This document shows, piece after piece, positions 51,183 to 59,953 of a stretch of DNA of 64,000 nt. Where the stretch lies: positions 85,281 to 149,280 of the forward strand of contig NZ_JAHUTS010000013.1 in NCBI RefSeq assembly GCF_019209835.1, given 5' to 3'. Each line of letters starts with the position of its first letter. Positions within the stretch are counted from its first letter, which is position 1. A model generated the notes under the pieces. That model saw only the letters and a list, made by a program, of their open reading frames with translations, made no database searches and was not told where the DNA came from. The stretch comes from Enterovibrio paralichthyis (GTDB lineage Bacteria; Pseudomonadota; Gammaproteobacteria; Enterobacterales; Vibrionaceae). The position numbers and the translations under genes were made by a program.

Positions 51183-52094
51183 TTACCTCGCTTTTTCGCG
51201 GTTCAGGTACAGCAGAGCTGCGTTGAGGATCATGATAAATACCAGCAGCACGATGCCGGTTGCGTACAGCGCACTGGCGTGTACACCTGATGCGTAAGAC
51301 ATTTCCAATGCGATGTTGGCGGTCAGTGTACGGGCTGATTCCAGGATGCCTTCTGGCATTGCCGGGGCATTACCCATCACCATGATGATGGCCATGGTTT
51401 CACCCAGTGCACGGGCGATACCCAGAATGACGCCTGTCATGATGCCGGAGCGTGCCGCTGGAACCAGCAGTTTGAATGTGGTGAACATTTGCGATGCGCC
51501 CAGTGCCAGAGAGCCTTCTTTGTAGGCTTTAGGAACGGCACGCAGTGAAGTTTCAGATACCGCGATAACGGTTGGCAGGATCATGACTGCCAGAACAATG
51601 ATACCGGCGAGCAGCGTGTTACCGGCAGGAACGTTAAACACTTCCTGAATCATTGGCACGATAATCACCAGGCCAAAGAAGCCGTAAACCACAGAAGGGA
51701 TACCCGCCAGCAGTTCAACAGCAGGGCGGATAATGTTCGCCAGCCATTTCGGTGCGATTTCAGCGATGAAAACGGCGGTCAGTACAGCTACCGGCACACC
51801 GATAGCGACGGCACCAATGGTAGAAGCCAGTGATGCAACAATCATCGGGGCGATACCGTAAAGCGCTGGTGGCAACCACTCAGATCCGGTAACAATGCCC
51901 ATCACTCCAGCTTCCTGAATAGCAGGCATGCCTTCGACGAAAATGAAGTAGCCGATAGTGGCCAGAGATAAAACGCCGATAATGGCGGCAGTTAAGAATA
52001 GATTGCGGAAGAAAATTTCTCGCCAGTCGCGTTTTTTACCACGACCTAGGTTGCCACTTGGCATCGTGATTGTTTGTTCGGTTGCGATGGTCAT
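51183..52094 (-). CDS. pstC: Phosphate ABC transporter permease PstC
   Basis: This 303-residue inner-membrane permease has six helices. The conserved Pst pattern is clear: AGIPSVVYGFFGLVIIVP, SETSLRAVPKAYKEGSLALGASQMFTTFKLLVP (EAA loop), and GIARALGETMAIIMVMG. It forms the channel with PstA. The gene lies about 80 bases after pstS. Confidence 0.95.
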   Translation of the reverse strand: MTIATEQTITMPSGNLGRGKKRDWREIFFRNLFLTAAIIGVLSLATIGYFIFVEGMPAIQEAGVMGIVTGSEWLPPALYGIAPMIVASLASTIGAVAIGVPVAVLTAVFIAEIAPKWLANIIRPAVELLAGIPSVVYGFFGLVIIVPMIQEVFNVPAGNTLLAGIIVLAVMILPTVIAVSETSLRAVPKAYKEGSLALGASQMFTTFKLLVPAARSGIMTGVILGIARALGETMAIIMVMGNAPAMPEGILESARTLTANIALEMSYASGVHASALYATGIVLLVFIMILNAALLYLNREKAR

Positions 52095-52176
52095 AGTCGG
52101 TGCTCCATTGCGTCAGTAATTGACTGCAGGAATATCCTCAAAAGCGGCCCGGCGAAATGTGCCGGGCCAAGGGGAA

Positions 52177-52998
52177 TTACTTAACTGGCACGTAGCCTTG
52201 GCTTGATACGATTTTCTGGCCTTCTGCAGAGACTACCCAGTTCAGGAAGTCATTTGCCGCTGCGGAAGGTTTGCCATCTTGGTTCATCACCAGGAATGGA
52301 CGTGCAACTTGATAGTCACCGGCTGCTACAGCTTCTGCTGTTGGCGCAACGCCGTTCACTTTCAGTGCTTTCAGTGATTCATCGATAGAACCGAGAGAGA
52401 TGTAGCCGATTGCAAATGGGTTGTTTGCAACGATGGTTTTCACCACGCCGTTACCGTTGCCCACTTGTGCGCGTTGGGAGATAGCGGAAACCGTTTTGCC
52501 GTTCACTTTACGCTTCAGACCCATGATGTCTTCGAATGCGCCGCGGGTGCCTGATGCGGTGTCACGGGTAACGACCACGACAGGTTTATTTTCGCCGCCC
52601 ACTTGCGACCAGTTGCTGACTTCACCGCGGTAGATTTTTGCGATTTGCTCAACAGTCAGGTCCTGCAGGGTGTTCGCGTTGTTAACCACAACCGCGATGC
52701 CGTCACGGGCGATGACTGTTTCTTTCAGAGAAGGCTCTTTTTCAGACTCTTTCAGTTCACGAGAAGCCATACCGAACATTGAGGTGCCGTTTTTGGCTGC
52801 TTTTACACCGGCAGATGAGCCTGTGCCCTGAACTTCAATGAAGGTATTGCTGTTTTTGTTTTGATAGGTCTCTGCCAGCACTTCCATGACTTCTGTTACA
52901 GAGGTTGAGCCTGAAATGGTGATGGTTTCCTGAGCGGTTGCAGTTGTAGCTACCAGAGCGCCAGCGACACACAGCGCAGAAAAAACTTTAGATTTCAT
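52177..52998 (-). CDS. pstS: Phosphate-binding periplasmic protein PstS
   Basis: This 273-residue periplasmic solute-binding protein begins with a signal peptide ending in ATTATA-QET. The phosphate-binding pattern shows ITISGSTSVTEVMEVLAETY, QGTGSSAGVKAAKNGTSMFGMASRELKESE, and RDTASGTRGAFEDIM. The ATG at 52996-52998 with AAGGA 7 bases upstream is chosen; the frame is open for 30 more codons but these would mask the signal peptide. This shorter PstS is the kind seen in vibrios. It heads the pst unit. A possible Pho box stands at 53060-53077. Confidence 0.95.
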   Translation of the reverse strand: MKSKVFSALCVAGALVATTATAQETITISGSTSVTEVMEVLAETYQNKNSNTFIEVQGTGSSAGVKAAKNGTSMFGMASRELKESEKEPSLKETVIARDGIAVVVNNANTLQDLTVEQIAKIYRGEVSNWSQVGGENKPVVVVTRDTASGTRGAFEDIMGLKRKVNGKTVSAISQRAQVGNGNGVVKTIVANNPFAIGYISLGSIDESLKALKVNGVAPTAEAVAAGDYQVARPFLVMNQDGKPSAAANDFLNWVVSAEGQKIVSSQGYVPVK

Positions 52999-53059
52999 AT
53001 TTATATCCTTAAACGTTGCCTTTCTCGAAGGAGTTCTTTGCGTCAACGGAGGCAACTTT

Positions 53060-53077
53060 AGGGAAGTTATATGACAA
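53060..53077 (-). promoter_or_regulatory. Possible Pho box upstream of pstS
   Basis: On the minus strand TTGTCATATAACTTCCCT fits the CTGTCAT-N4-CTGTCAC layout well in the first repeat (6 of 7) and poorly in the second (4 of 7). It lies about 62 bases before the pstS start, as expected for PhoB control. Confidence 0.4.
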
Positions 53078-53186
53078 CTATGTTTCACTAACTTGAAGCA
53101 TTAATGACGAGATGAAATATCTGATCAGAAGTGTATGTATGCTTTTTAATCAGATGGTTGGAAATTAGTCTGACAGGTGGAGGTGG

Positions 53187-54806
53187 TTAATTCTGGCTGG
53201 CGACTTTGCCGATTGATAGCTGTGTTTCAGACAGCCAGGCGTCGGTCTGGGCAAGGTTCATGGGGCGGCCGTACCAGTAGCCCTGTATTTTGTCACAGCC
53301 AATAGAGATCAGATACTTACCCAGTGCCTCGGTTTCAACGCCTTCTGCAACCACACGGCAATCCAGACTGTGCGCGAGGAAAATCGTCGAACGGACAATC
53401 GCTTCGTGGTTGCTGCTGTAAAGAAGGTCGGTCACGAAACTGCGGTCAATTTTGATCTCATCGATAGGCATATTGCTGAGAATAGACAGTGAGGAAAAAC
53501 CGGTGCCGAAGTCATCGATACTAAGTGAAACACCGAGTTTCTTGATTTTCTCCAACACAACCCGCGCTTTATCTGGATTCTGCATCATGCTGGTTTCCGT
53601 CACTTCCAATGTTAGCTGTCCGGGATTCACTGAATAGCGGCTGAGTAAAATTGCAAGAAAAGGTTCCAGCGAGTCATCTTCAATGTCCCTAACGGAAAGA
53701 TTTACCTGAACACTGGGCGTCAGGGATTGCTGTCGCCAAACGGCCAGTTGTGCCACTGTGGTTTCCAGCACCCAATGGGTGATTTGTTTAATGGCGTTAG
53801 TGCGCTCGGCGATAGGAATGAATTCGTCTGGACTGACACTGTAGCCATCGCCCAGCGGCCAACGGATCAGTGCTTCAAAGGTGGTTTGGTGCGGGTTGTG
53901 GACGTTCAAAACTGGCTGGAAGAACAGCTCAAAATCCATCGATGCAACGGCGGCATGCAACATGGCTGCAAGCTCGGTCTGATCATAGAAATTACTCGAT
54001 GCTGTGGGCTCGTAAACAGCATAAGGGGCTTGAATTCGCTTGGCGTTGTACATCGAAATTTCTGAGCGTTTCAGGATCTCTTCTGCGTTAGATCCGTGTT
54101 CCGGATACAGTGCAACACCCGCTGTGTTGGTCAGATTTACATCATGGTCGTTGATCGTTAAAGGATGGTCGAGATAGCTTTGGATACTCTCAATGTAGCG
54201 CCCAATGCTGATGGACTCCGGGTCATTCAAAATCAAAGTGAAACGGTTACCACTGGAGCGGGAGATAAAAACATCATCGCCGACAAATTCTTTCAGCCGA
54301 GATGAGAATTGCGCCAAAAGCTGATCGCCTTTCTGGTGGCTGAATACTTCATTGATATTGTTGAAATTATTGATGTCTACGGTGATGAGCGCGAAGCGTT
54401 GCTGCGAGAGTTCATAATCAATGATCTGCTGGGCGATGGTGTGGAGCAAGAAACGGCGGTTTGGTAAACCCGTCAAGGGGTCATGGGATTCATTGTGGCG
54501 GTTCTGGAACTCTGCAAATGCCACCCGCTCCATACTCTGGGAGATCACACCAAAGATCATGACGCAGAAGACGCCGCCACCAAAAAAGACCATGGCAACA
54601 ATAAAATCGATGGTAGTCGCTTCAGGCTTTCTGCTGAGAAATGCAGCGAAAATGACATACCCCAGCACAAACCCTAGCATAACGGGGATGAAGCTGAGGG
54701 TGGAATGACGTCTGTCCCGACGGAAGAGTGCAATGGAAGACTTAAGCGCAGAGATCAGCGCGAGCATGCCGAGAATAACGATGACTATCGATATTGTTTT
54801 TAGCAT
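53187..54806 (-). CDS. Membrane GGDEF-EAL phosphodiesterase with degenerate GGDEF
   Basis: This 539-residue protein has three hydrophobic segments in the first 95 residues, a GGDEF domain (about 105-265) and an EAL domain (about 275-530). The GGDEF motif is degraded to SGNRF (encoded at about 54239-54253), so it cannot make c-di-GMP. The EAL domain looks active: FEALIRW, NLSVRDIEDD, LEVTETSMM, IDDFGTGFSSLSIL, KIDRSFV and AEGVET are all present. It should hydrolyse c-di-GMP, perhaps with GTP sensing by the degenerate domain. It is a single gene between pstS and moeB on the same strand. Confidence 0.9.
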   Translation of the reverse strand: MLKTISIVIVILGMLALISALKSSIALFRRDRRHSTLSFIPVMLGFVLGYVIFAAFLSRKPEATTIDFIVAMVFFGGGVFCVMIFGVISQSMERVAFAEFQNRHNESHDPLTGLPNRRFLLHTIAQQIIDYELSQQRFALITVDINNFNNINEVFSHQKGDQLLAQFSSRLKEFVGDDVFISRSSGNRFTLILNDPESISIGRYIESIQSYLDHPLTINDHDVNLTNTAGVALYPEHGSNAEEILKRSEISMYNAKRIQAPYAVYEPTASSNFYDQTELAAMLHAAVASMDFELFFQPVLNVHNPHQTTFEALIRWPLGDGYSVSPDEFIPIAERTNAIKQITHWVLETTVAQLAVWRQQSLTPSVQVNLSVRDIEDDSLEPFLAILLSRYSVNPGQLTLEVTETSMMQNPDKARVVLEKIKKLGVSLSIDDFGTGFSSLSILSNMPIDEIKIDRSFVTDLLYSSNHEAIVRSTIFLAHSLDCRVVAEGVETEALGKYLISIGCDKIQGYWYGRPMNLAQTDAWLSETQLSIGKVASQN

Positions 54807-54945
54807 TGCTAGCTCTCACCACCCGCATGACAAACTTTACATACAGGGTTGCGTGAAGAGGTTAGCAACCCAGCCTGTATTTAAGATTAGTCTAAATTCC
54901 AGATTTTTGAGAAATGTGTCACCTAATTGAGTTGAACTGAGAGTA

Positions 54946-55695
54946 TTAGCGTCGGCAAATTTTACAGTTCGAGCTTTTAGGCAAACCAAAATGTCGCCAC
55001 TCACTGCTCATGGCATCGTAAAGCATCACTTTGCCACTGGGAATGGCAGCAAAGTGGGTAATAACCTTAATTGCTTCCAGTGCCTGGGTTGCCCCAATAA
55101 TGCCAACCACAGGTGAAAGGATACCTGCTTCCACGCAGCTAAGTGCCTGTTCGCCAAAAAGGGCGCTCAGGCATTCGTAGCAAGGTTCGTTATCTGCATA
55201 GGTAAACACTGCCACCTGACCTTCCAGACGAATGGCTGCACCACTGACCAGCGGGGTTTTCAGCGCAAAGCAAAGGCGGTTTAGCTGGTTTCTGGTGGCA
55301 ACGTTGTCGGTACAATCCAGTACGATATGGTGTTGTTCCACCAATGCTTGTAGCTCGACGTCGTTCAGGCGGGTGGCAATGGCCGTGATCTCGGTATGCG
55401 GGTTGAGTCTTTCCAGCGCTTTTTGCGCAGAGTGGACCTTCATTTCCCCCACAGTGGCATCGCAGTGCAGCACCTGACGCTGCAGGTTGGATAACTCCAC
55501 TTTATCATCGTCAACCAAGGTCAACTGGCCAATGCCCGCCGCAACCAAATATTGGGCTGCTGCACAGCCCAGACCACCTGCACCAATCATCAGCACGCGG
55601 CTTTGTTTCAGCGCTTCCTGGCCGTCAAAATCAAACTGGCGGAGGATGATTTGGCGGTTGTACCGCAGCTCTTCTTGGGGAGAAAGAATGTCCAC
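54946..55695 (-). CDS. moeB: Molybdopterin-synthase adenylyltransferase
   Basis: This 249-residue E1-like enzyme adenylates the C-terminus of MoaD in molybdenum-cofactor synthesis. The ATP motif is GAGGLGCAAAQYL; LVDDDKVELSNLQRQVL and DCTDNVATRNQLNRLC follow. Two Cys pairs for zinc are visible: CYECL and, at the C-terminus, CKICRR. Its ATG is 8 bases after the moeA stop, so they are co-transcribed. The cofactor is needed by the xanthine dehydrogenase in this window. Confidence 0.95.
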   Translation of the reverse strand: MDILSPQEELRYNRQIILRQFDFDGQEALKQSRVLMIGAGGLGCAAAQYLVAAGIGQLTLVDDDKVELSNLQRQVLHCDATVGEMKVHSAQKALERLNPHTEITAIATRLNDVELQALVEQHHIVLDCTDNVATRNQLNRLCFALKTPLVSGAAIRLEGQVAVFTYADNEPCYECLSALFGEQALSCVEAGILSPVVGIIGATQALEAIKVITHFAAIPSGKVMLYDAMSSEWRHFGLPKSSNCKICRR

Positions 55696-55703
55696 AGCTT
55701 TCC

Positions 55704-56939
55704 TTAGTTCAATACAGCGTTGAATGGCTCAATCGTCACGGTTTCGCCCGGCTCAATATGACCGCGATCCTGCTCTAACACGGCGAAACAGTTGGCGACC
55801 GACAGGGAGCTGAATGCGCCTGAACCCTGGTTTCCGGTTGTCGCTACCAGTAGTTCGCCGTTTTCGTCCACGCGGTAAACAGCGCGTTGGTAGTCAGCGC
55901 GTCCCGGTGCTTTCTTAAAGCGGGTCTCAGCTTTTGCTTTCAGTGTAATGGCCGGTTTCCACTGGGTGTAACCCGCCAGTTTTGCCAATAAAGGCTGAAC
56001 CAATACGTGCAGTGTGACCAGCACAGAAACAGGGTTGCCCGGCAGGCCACAGAACAGCGCATTTTTCACCGTACCGAACGCGAAAGGTTTACCCGGCTTG
56101 ATGGCGATTTTCCAGAAACCGACTTCACCTTCCTGATCGAGAATATCTTTGGTGTAGTCTGCTTCACCCACACTGACACCGCCAGAAGTCACAATCACAT
56201 CGGCTTCGTCTGCAGCTTTCAGGAAAGTTTCGCGCAGTTTCTCCGGGCAATCCGGCACCACACCAAGGTCAATGGCTTCGCATTGCATTTTTTCCAGCAT
56301 GGCGCGGATGGTGTAGCGGTTGCTGTCGTAGATTTCACCTTTACCAAGCGGTTCGCCAACCTGGCGCAGTTCATCGCCGGTAGAGAAAAACGCGACACGC
56401 GGTTTGCGCATCACTTCCACGGTACCAATGCCAAGGGTTGCCAGCAAAGGTACTTCACGCGGTGTCAGCAGGGTGCCTTTTGGAATAACCACGTCGCCTT
56501 GTTTAACGTCGTCGCCGACAGGGCGAATGTTTTGCTGTGGGGTAGCGTCGGCGGTGAAGGTGATGTTGTCACCCTCGACAACCGTTTGCTCCTGCATAAT
56601 GACGGCATCTGCACCTGGCGGCACTTCAGCGCCGGTCATGATGCGGATACAGGTACCCTGTGGCCATTCACCTTCAAAAGGAATGCCTGCAAAGGACTTA
56701 CCGGCCAGCTTGAGTGTTTTGCTGTTCGCCAGATCTGCAAGGCGCAGTGCGTAACCATCCATCGCTGAGTTGGCGAAAGGTGGCACGTTGATTGGCGAGC
56801 AGATGTCGCTGGCGGTAATGCGGTTTTGGGCATCAACCAGCGCAACCGATTCGATTTGTGTAATCGGTGTTGTACTTTCAAGCAAAATAGAAATGGCGTC
56901 AGAGACAGGCATCAATCCAGGAGTGTCGCAGCAACCCAT
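55704..56939 (-). CDS. moeA: Molybdopterin molybdotransferase
   Basis: This 411-residue enzyme inserts molybdate into adenylated molybdopterin. Motifs are VPPFANSAMDGYALR near the start, IRPVGDDVKQGDVV, VAFFSTGDEL, VTSGGVSVGEADYTKDIL, and GLPGNPVSVLVT. I use the ATG at 56937-56939 (MGCCDTPGLMPV), as in E. coli MoeA; a longer frame upstream is open but lacks a good ribosome site. It is the first gene of moeA-moeB. Confidence 0.94.
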   Translation of the reverse strand: MGCCDTPGLMPVSDAISILLESTTPITQIESVALVDAQNRITASDICSPINVPPFANSAMDGYALRLADLANSKTLKLAGKSFAGIPFEGEWPQGTCIRIMTGAEVPPGADAVIMQEQTVVEGDNITFTADATPQQNIRPVGDDVKQGDVVIPKGTLLTPREVPLLATLGIGTVEVMRKPRVAFFSTGDELRQVGEPLGKGEIYDSNRYTIRAMLEKMQCEAIDLGVVPDCPEKLRETFLKAADEADVIVTSGGVSVGEADYTKDILDQEGEVGFWKIAIKPGKPFAFGTVKNALFCGLPGNPVSVLVTLHVLVQPLLAKLAGYTQWKPAITLKAKAETRFKKAPGRADYQRAVYRVDENGELLVATTGNQGSGAFSSLSVANCFAVLEQDRGHIEPGETVTIEPFNAVLN

Positions 56940-57323
56940 AAGTAAACTCTCAGTTGTGTTGAGCGGAATGTGCTCAATACGAAGAAGAAAGCGATTATTA
57001 TCGCAAACTTTCATTTTACACACCACTTTAGGTCATTGGCTTTTCAAGCAAGTGATAGCCACGAACTGCTCACAATCTGATATTTAAAAGTCGAATTTCT
57101 CATATGATGGTGATTTGCTCTCATGCCGCGCATTTCTTCGACGGTGTGAGGAGGGAAGCGGTTGAATTGACTATGCCCACACGCAAATCAAGGTGTAAAT
57201 TTTCGAGTATTAACGTTATGCTTCAAAAATCTGACAACCATTGATCTTTGTCTTTAATAGGCGAGTATTAAGTTAAGTTGCAATATCAATACGATCCGAA
57301 TCAGTACGATCCGAGGAAAAACT
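56940..57323. other. Divergent region between moeA and folE
   Basis: This 384-base non-coding interval holds the promoters of two divergent pterin/cofactor genes. I see no riboswitch-like structure and no gene. A tandem of ATACGATCCGA and GTACGATCCGA (about 57290-57313) lies just before the folE ribosome site. Confidence 0.45.
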
Positions 57324-57977
57324 ATGACAACACTAAGTGATTCTGCAAAACGAGTTCGTGACGCGCTGGTAGCGCGCGGCATTGAGACTCCAATGCAGTC
57401 CGGTTCGTCGTTGAGCGCCGAAGAGAAAAAAGAAAAGATCGAATACCACATGCGCGAAATCCTGTCGGTGATCGATTTGGACCTGGAAGATGATAGCCTG
57501 ATGGAAACGCCGGCACGCATTGCAAAAATGTATGTGGAAGAAGTGTTTTCGGGCTTGGATTATTCCAACTTCCCAAAAATCACCGTTATCGACAACAAGA
57601 TGGGTTGCGATGAAATGGTTAGGGTGAAAGACATCACCTTAACCAGCACCTGTGAGCATCATCTGGTGACCATCGACGGTAAATGTACAGTGGCGTACTT
57701 GCCGAAAAACAAGATTATCGGCTTGTCGAAGATTAACCGTATCGTACGCTTCTTTGCGCAGCGCCCGCAGGTTCAGGAACGCCTGACCCGCCAGATCCTC
57801 GTTGCTCTGCAAACCCTGCTGGAAACAGACAACGTTGCAGTACATATGAATGCCACCCACTACTGTGTGAAAGCGCGTGGCGTGATGGATGCAACCAGTG
57901 CGACCACCACAACCGCACTGGGTGGGATTTTCAAATCCAACGCGGCAACACGTGCGGAGTTCCTGCACGGTATCTGA
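57324..57977 (+). CDS. folE: GTP cyclohydrolase I
   Basis: This 217-residue enzyme converts GTP to dihydroneopterin triphosphate, the first step of folate and queuosine precursors. Zinc and active-site residues are seen in LTSTCEHHLVTIDGKCTVAYLP, IIGLSKINRIVRFFAQRPQVQERLT, and NATHYCVKARGV. The length matches E. coli FolE (222). It is a single gene, divergent from moeA, with a strong terminator shared with aspC. Confidence 0.96.
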   Translation: MTTLSDSAKRVRDALVARGIETPMQSGSSLSAEEKKEKIEYHMREILSVIDLDLEDDSLMETPARIAKMYVEEVFSGLDYSNFPKITVIDNKMGCDEMVRVKDITLTSTCEHHLVTIDGKCTVAYLPKNKIIGLSKINRIVRFFAQRPQVQERLTRQILVALQTLLETDNVAVHMNATHYCVKARGVMDATSATTTTALGGIFKSNAATRAEFLHGI

Positions 57978-57995
57978 TTAAAATCCCAGACAAAC

Positions 57996-58024
57996 AAAAA
58001 GCGCCCCGAGAGGCGCTTTTTTCA
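57996..58024. terminator. Bidirectional terminator between folE and aspC
   Basis: AAAAAGCGCC and GGCGCTTTTT (57996-58021) with a six-base loop lie between the two convergent genes. Confidence 0.88.
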
Positions 58025-58043
58025 TGCTTGTTATTCTGAATGA

Positions 58044-59237
58044 TTATTTCAGAACTGCCGCGATTGCTTTACACAGTGGGCCCATGTTTGAACGGGTCAT
58101 ACCGGCAACGCTGATACGGCCAGAGCCAACAATGTACACACCGAACTCATCTTTCAGGCGGGTCACTTGGTCTTTGGTTAAGCCAGAGAAAGAGAACATA
58201 CCGTTTTGACGTTCAATGAAGCTGAAGTCGCGGTCAACGCCTTCTTCTTTCAAGGTCGCAACAAACAGCTCACGCATTTCCTGGATACGCACACGCATGT
58301 CAGCCACTTCTTTTTCCCACTCTGCACGCAGCGCTGCATCATTCAGGATTTGGGTCACAACCGCAGCACCGTGTGCCGGTGGGTTGGAGTAGATAACACG
58401 GGCAATGCTCTTCACCTGGCTGAATGCAGTTGCTGCTTCTGCCGCTGATTTACCCACCAGATTGAATGCACCAACACGTTCGTTGTACAGGCCGAAGTTT
58501 TTCGAGAATGAGCTAGCAACCATCAGTTCCTGGCAAAGCTCAGCAAAGATACGCAGACCAGCTGCATCTTCTTCCACGCCTTTTGCAAAACCTTGGTATG
58601 CGAAGTCAAACAGTGGCAAAAGGCCTTTTTCAACACACAGATCAGCCAGCTGACGCCATTGCTCTGCATCTGGGTCGATACCGGTTGGGTTGTGGCAGCA
58701 GCCGTGCAGCAGGACGATATCACCCGCGTTTGCGGTTTGCAGATCAGCAACCATGGATGCGAAATCCATGTCTTTGGTTTCTGCGTTGTAGTAGGTGTAA
58801 GACGCAACTTCCAGACCCGCAGCAGCGAATACGCCGTTGTGGTTTGCCCACGTTGGGTTACTTACCCATACTTTTACGTCGCCAAGCTGGCGCTTGATAA
58901 ATTCCGCCGCCAGACGCAGTGCACCGGTACCGCCAGGTGCCTGTGCAGTTTGCGCGCGCTTGTCAGCGATCAGGGTCGCTTCGTTACCAAACAGCAGTTT
59001 TTGTACTGCAAGGCCGTATTCCGGTGTGCCAGGAATAGACAGGTAAGATTTGGTTTTTTCGTTTTCAAGCAGCGATGCTTCCGCTTTTTTAACGGTAGCA
59101 AGAACAGGGGTGTTTCCGGATTCATCCTTGTAAATACCTACACCGAGGTTGATTTTCTCAGCACGCGGATCGGCTTTGAACTCTTCGGTCAGGCCCAGAA
59201 TCGGGTCGGCAGGAGCCGCTAAAATTTTTTCAAACAT
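58044..59237 (-). CDS. aspC: Aspartate/aromatic aminotransferase
   Basis: This 397-residue PLP-dependent class I aminotransferase interconverts aspartate and oxaloacetate. It starts MFEKILAAPADPILGLTEEF, as in AspC. PLP contacts are visible: VSNPTWANHNGVF, HGCCHNPTGIDP, FDFAYQGF, and the Schiff-base Lys in SSFSKNFGLYNERVG. The C-terminal SGRISVAGMTRSN provides the carboxylate Arg. The sequence favours AspC over TyrB, but aromatic activity is likely too. It is convergent with folE. Confidence 0.93.
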   Translation of the reverse strand: MFEKILAAPADPILGLTEEFKADPRAEKINLGVGIYKDESGNTPVLATVKKAEASLLENEKTKSYLSIPGTPEYGLAVQKLLFGNEATLIADKRAQTAQAPGGTGALRLAAEFIKRQLGDVKVWVSNPTWANHNGVFAAAGLEVASYTYYNAETKDMDFASMVADLQTANAGDIVLLHGCCHNPTGIDPDAEQWRQLADLCVEKGLLPLFDFAYQGFAKGVEEDAAGLRIFAELCQELMVASSFSKNFGLYNERVGAFNLVGKSAAEAATAFSQVKSIARVIYSNPPAHGAAVVTQILNDAALRAEWEKEVADMRVRIQEMRELFVATLKEEGVDRDFSFIERQNGMFSFSGLTKDQVTRLKDEFGVYIVGSGRISVAGMTRSNMGPLCKAIAAVLK

Positions 59238-59496
59238 CTTCGTTCATCCATGGCGTTGTTAAAAGACACTATCGCTGTTTATACCATTTTGAATCGTTGT
59301 AATAAAACGGAAATTCAACCTTATTGCTTGGTTAAAACACTGTGGTAGGGAAGGTAGAGGATTTGTTGTCCGGGATGGGATAAAAAGCAGCAAGGGCGGT
59401 AGGAGAATTGTGCGACTCAGGTTTTCTGCGAAGAGATAAATGATGAATTATTCTGCCCTAGAAGCTTTTGGAAACAGGTCACTTCCTGACGGAAAT

Positions 59497-59528
59497 TAAA
59501 AACAATTCAGGCCGCGACTGCAGCCTGA
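59497..59528 (-). terminator. Terminator after the 82-residue protein gene
   Basis: On the minus strand TCAGGC and GCCTGA (59507-59528) enclose a 10-base loop and are followed by ATTGTTTTTAA. Confidence 0.65.
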
Positions 59529-59547
59529 GATTCTAAAACGCTATCGG

Positions 59548-59796
59548 TTACTTATGGTGTTTGTGTACCCACTCATTCAGGTGTTTAACAATGGCGTTCA
59601 CGGCATGCTCCTGGGTGGGTTTTTCCCCGTGTTCAACTTCCAGTTTGCCTTCTTGGATGGGCGTTTCACCTGTCATGTCTTCGGCAATGTGCAGCCAGTC
59701 GGGATGCCAGTAATAAGGCTGGTTACCCAAAGTCCAGTGATGGACGCCGTTGCTTTCTCCGCGATAGTTAAGATCGCCAGCGGAATATTTGCTCAT
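59548..59796 (-). CDS. Hypothetical small protein (82 aa)
   Basis: I do not recognise the family. The protein is soluble and rich in His, Trp and Glu, with YSAGDLNYRGESNGVHHWTLG at the start, WHPDWLHIAEDM in the middle and HLNEWVHKHHK at the end. It has a terminator after it, and the start follows a modest purine-rich stretch (GAGAGAA). The composition and position suggest a real gene, transcribed on its own between asnS and aspC. Confidence 0.6.
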   Translation of the reverse strand: MSKYSAGDLNYRGESNGVHHWTLGNQPYYWHPDWLHIAEDMTGETPIQEGKLEVEHGEKPTQEHAVNAIVKHLNEWVHKHHK

Positions 59797-59906
59797 AATT
59801 GTTCTCTCAGTGTTTGTTCCAATCCCAATTTAACAAATAGTTGCAAGCAGGGGATGGCCGCAAACTGAGAATTTAGTGCAAACGATGATTGCAATTTCCC
59901 GGGCGA

Positions 59907-59936
59907 AAAAAACCTCCGGCAATGCGGAGGTTTTTT
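59907..59936 (-). terminator. Terminator after asnS
   Basis: AAAAAACCTCCG and CGGAGGTTTTTT (59907-59936) with a six-base loop lie 18 bases beyond the asnS stop. It can work on both strands. Confidence 0.88.
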
Positions 59937-59953
59937 GATAACTGTTTGTGCGC

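Noticed and set aside
56940..57323. Molybdenum-cofactor riboswitch upstream of moeA
   Set aside because: No multi-stem conserved structure can be seen, and such riboswitches usually stand before moaA rather than moeA.
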